Assembly (NCBI RefSeq): GCF_002356335.1
Contig: NZ_AP018165.1
Coordinates: 1,550,001-1,614,000, forward strand
Origin: [Mycobacterium] stephanolepidis
GTDB taxonomy: Bacteria > Actinomycetota > Actinomycetes > Mycobacteriales > Mycobacteriaceae
DNA: 64,000 bases
Direction: 5' to 3'
A model generated the notes under the pieces. It did no database searches and had not been told where the DNA came from. It saw only the letters and a program-made list of their open reading frames with translations. Positions 63,028-64,000 of this stretch are shown here, piece after piece. Positions within the stretch are counted from its first letter, which is position 1. Each line of letters begins with the position of its first letter. The position numbers and the translations under genes are program-made.

Positions 63028-64000
63028 CCCAAGCCAATCCGGTGAACGAGGTCCGCCCCGAAGACTCCGTCCTGGACCTGCGGCTGGTACCGCCCGCGCT
63101 TGCCGCCTGGGCGGCGACCGCCGCGGGAATCATGTGGCCAATAGGACATTTCAGTGCTGGCGTACTGGGTGTTGGGGTGCTTGCGGTGCACTTGTCTCGC
63201 CACCGCCTGAACAAGGTCTTCGTCGGCGCGGCGCTCGTCGTCCTGATTGCCGGTCTTGGATTCTCGGTGGCTGCGGCCCTCCGGCGCGATGGAGTGCAGA
63301 ATCATCCTTTGCGCTCTCGCGTGGGACAGGTTGTCGCGGTGCAGCTGCGGGTCTTCGATGACCCGAGGCCGATCGCCGGGGGTCGGATGATGCTACGCGC
63401 CGACCTTGTAGCACTGGGTGATCCCGCACTCCCGAGCGCCGGTTCCGTGGTTGTCTTCGGGTCGGCGCCACTACTGGGTGCGATTGAGGTCGGAGACACG
63501 GTGCAGCTGCGTGCGGTGATCACGCGCCCCACCCGCCGCGACCTGACTGTCGCGACGCTCACCGCCACGGGAGAGCCCAGGGTCATCGGTCGCTCACCAA
63601 TTGATGGGGCGGCCAATGGTGTTCGCGATCGATTTGTCGAGGTCGCGCGAACTGTACTGCCCGCCGAGCAAGCCGCACTGCTGCCGGCGCTCGTACTCGG
63701 GGACACCGGTGCGCTCGATGCGGGCACCGTCGCGATGTTTCGAACATCGGGACTCACCCATCTGATGGCGGTATCCGGGGCCAACGTGTCGATCGTGTGC
63801 GGGGCCATGCTGCTGCTGGGACGGCTGATCGGACTGCGGGCCTCGGTAGTGTTGGCGGGCCTTGTGCTGATCGGCTTCGTCATCCTCGTCAGGCCCTCAC
63901 CGAGTGTGTTGCGCGCCGCGGTGATGGGTGCGATCGGGCTACTCGGCGTGTTGACCGCGCGGCGTCGACAGGCGATACCCGCCTTGGCGGCAACGACTTT
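63024..64000 (+). CDS. comEC: ComEC/Rec2 DNA-internalisation channel, 3'-truncated by window
   Basis: The frame is open from GTG 63024 to the window end (325 codons seen). It starts V-T-Q-A-N-P-V-N-E then two to three membrane helices near residues 20-75, an OB-like region, and the competence-domain motif L-V-L-G-D-T-G-A-L-D-A-G-T-V then S-G-L-T-H-L-M-A-V-S-G-A-N-V (about residues 220-250). A GTG at 63042 is an alternative start. No ribosome site of note; it is coupled to comEA. The metallo-beta-lactamase-like C-terminal domain, if any, lies outside. Confidence 0.85.
   Translation, partial: MTQANPVNEVRPEDSVLDLRLVPPALAAWAATAAGIMWPIGHFSAGVLGVGVLAVHLSRHRLNKVFVGAALVVLIAGLGFSVAAALRRDGVQNHPLRSRVGQVVAVQLRVFDDPRPIAGGRMMLRADLVALGDPALPSAGSVVVFGSAPLLGAIEVGDTVQLRAVITRPTRRDLTVATLTATGEPRVIGRSPIDGAANGVRDRFVEVARTVLPAEQAALLPALVLGDTGALDAGTVAMFRTSGLTHLMAVSGANVSIVCGAMLLLGRLIGLRASVVLAGLVLIGFVILVRPSPSVLRAAVMGAIGLLGVLTARRRQAIPALAATT

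Overview
The window is chromosomal DNA of a fast-growing mycobacterium, most likely the Mycobacteroides abscessus/chelonae group. The evidence is high GC, dense operons joined by GTGA/ATGA overlaps, mycobacterial marker proteins (RpfE-like Rpf, CtaJ, glucosyl-3-phosphoglycerate phosphatase, OctT, Rv2466c-type DsbA, split ClpP1/ClpP2) and a gene order that follows M. tuberculosis Rv2476c to about Rv2413c (recalled from knowledge, not searched). The species call is inference. I see no IS element, prophage, CRISPR array or rRNA.

Layout. 1-7992: 3' part of the large NAD-glutamate dehydrogenase, a thioesterase, aglA and glbO on the minus strand, an HNH nuclease with a hairpin-rich 5' region, ctaJ and a DUF5130 gene. 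8014-9007: an extra DUF559/AbiEi-like gene bracketed by two matching 64-nt palindromes. 9026-16200: pepN, DsbA-like oxidoreductase, M48 protease, rpiB, nei, a TetR regulator and a DUF1542-like membrane protein. 16225-20921: tRNA-Gly, tRNA-Pro, tig, clpP1, clpP2, clpX (protein folding and turnover).

20928-29498 is a block I do not expect at this place in M. tuberculosis: DinB-like and GNAT enzymes, an acyl desaturase with its reductase and a divergent TetR, a permuted NlpC/P60-like protein, and fdhD-fdhF. 29773-34415: korA-korB (2-oxoglutarate:ferredoxin oxidoreductase), a small secreted protein and a short rpfE. 34516-38951: mobA, a YibE/F membrane protein, VOC and FAD monooxygenase genes, DUF937. 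39077-47251: valS-folC-DUF4233, ndk, rne. 47266-51483: two small exported proteins, then rplU-rpmA-obg-proB.

51573-54240 carries four tandem, divergent exported proteins that share a Cys pair and a common layout. 54242-58800: rbsK, divergent proA, then a MoxR ATPase with its VWA partner. 58833-64000: nadD-rsfS-gpgP-octT-degV and then comEA-comEC, which runs off the window; the two glucosylglycerate-lipopolysaccharide genes gpgP and octT sit together.

A recurring regulatory theme is the leaderless promoter: about 18 genes have a TANNNT -10 hexamer 6-8 nt before the start codon and no Shine-Dalgarno. I used this to choose several starts (pepN, M48, YibE/F, TetR 24804, GNAT). Structured non-coding regions that no gene explains lie at 6623-6739, 8014-8077/8944-9007, 29574-29709 and 44013-44070.
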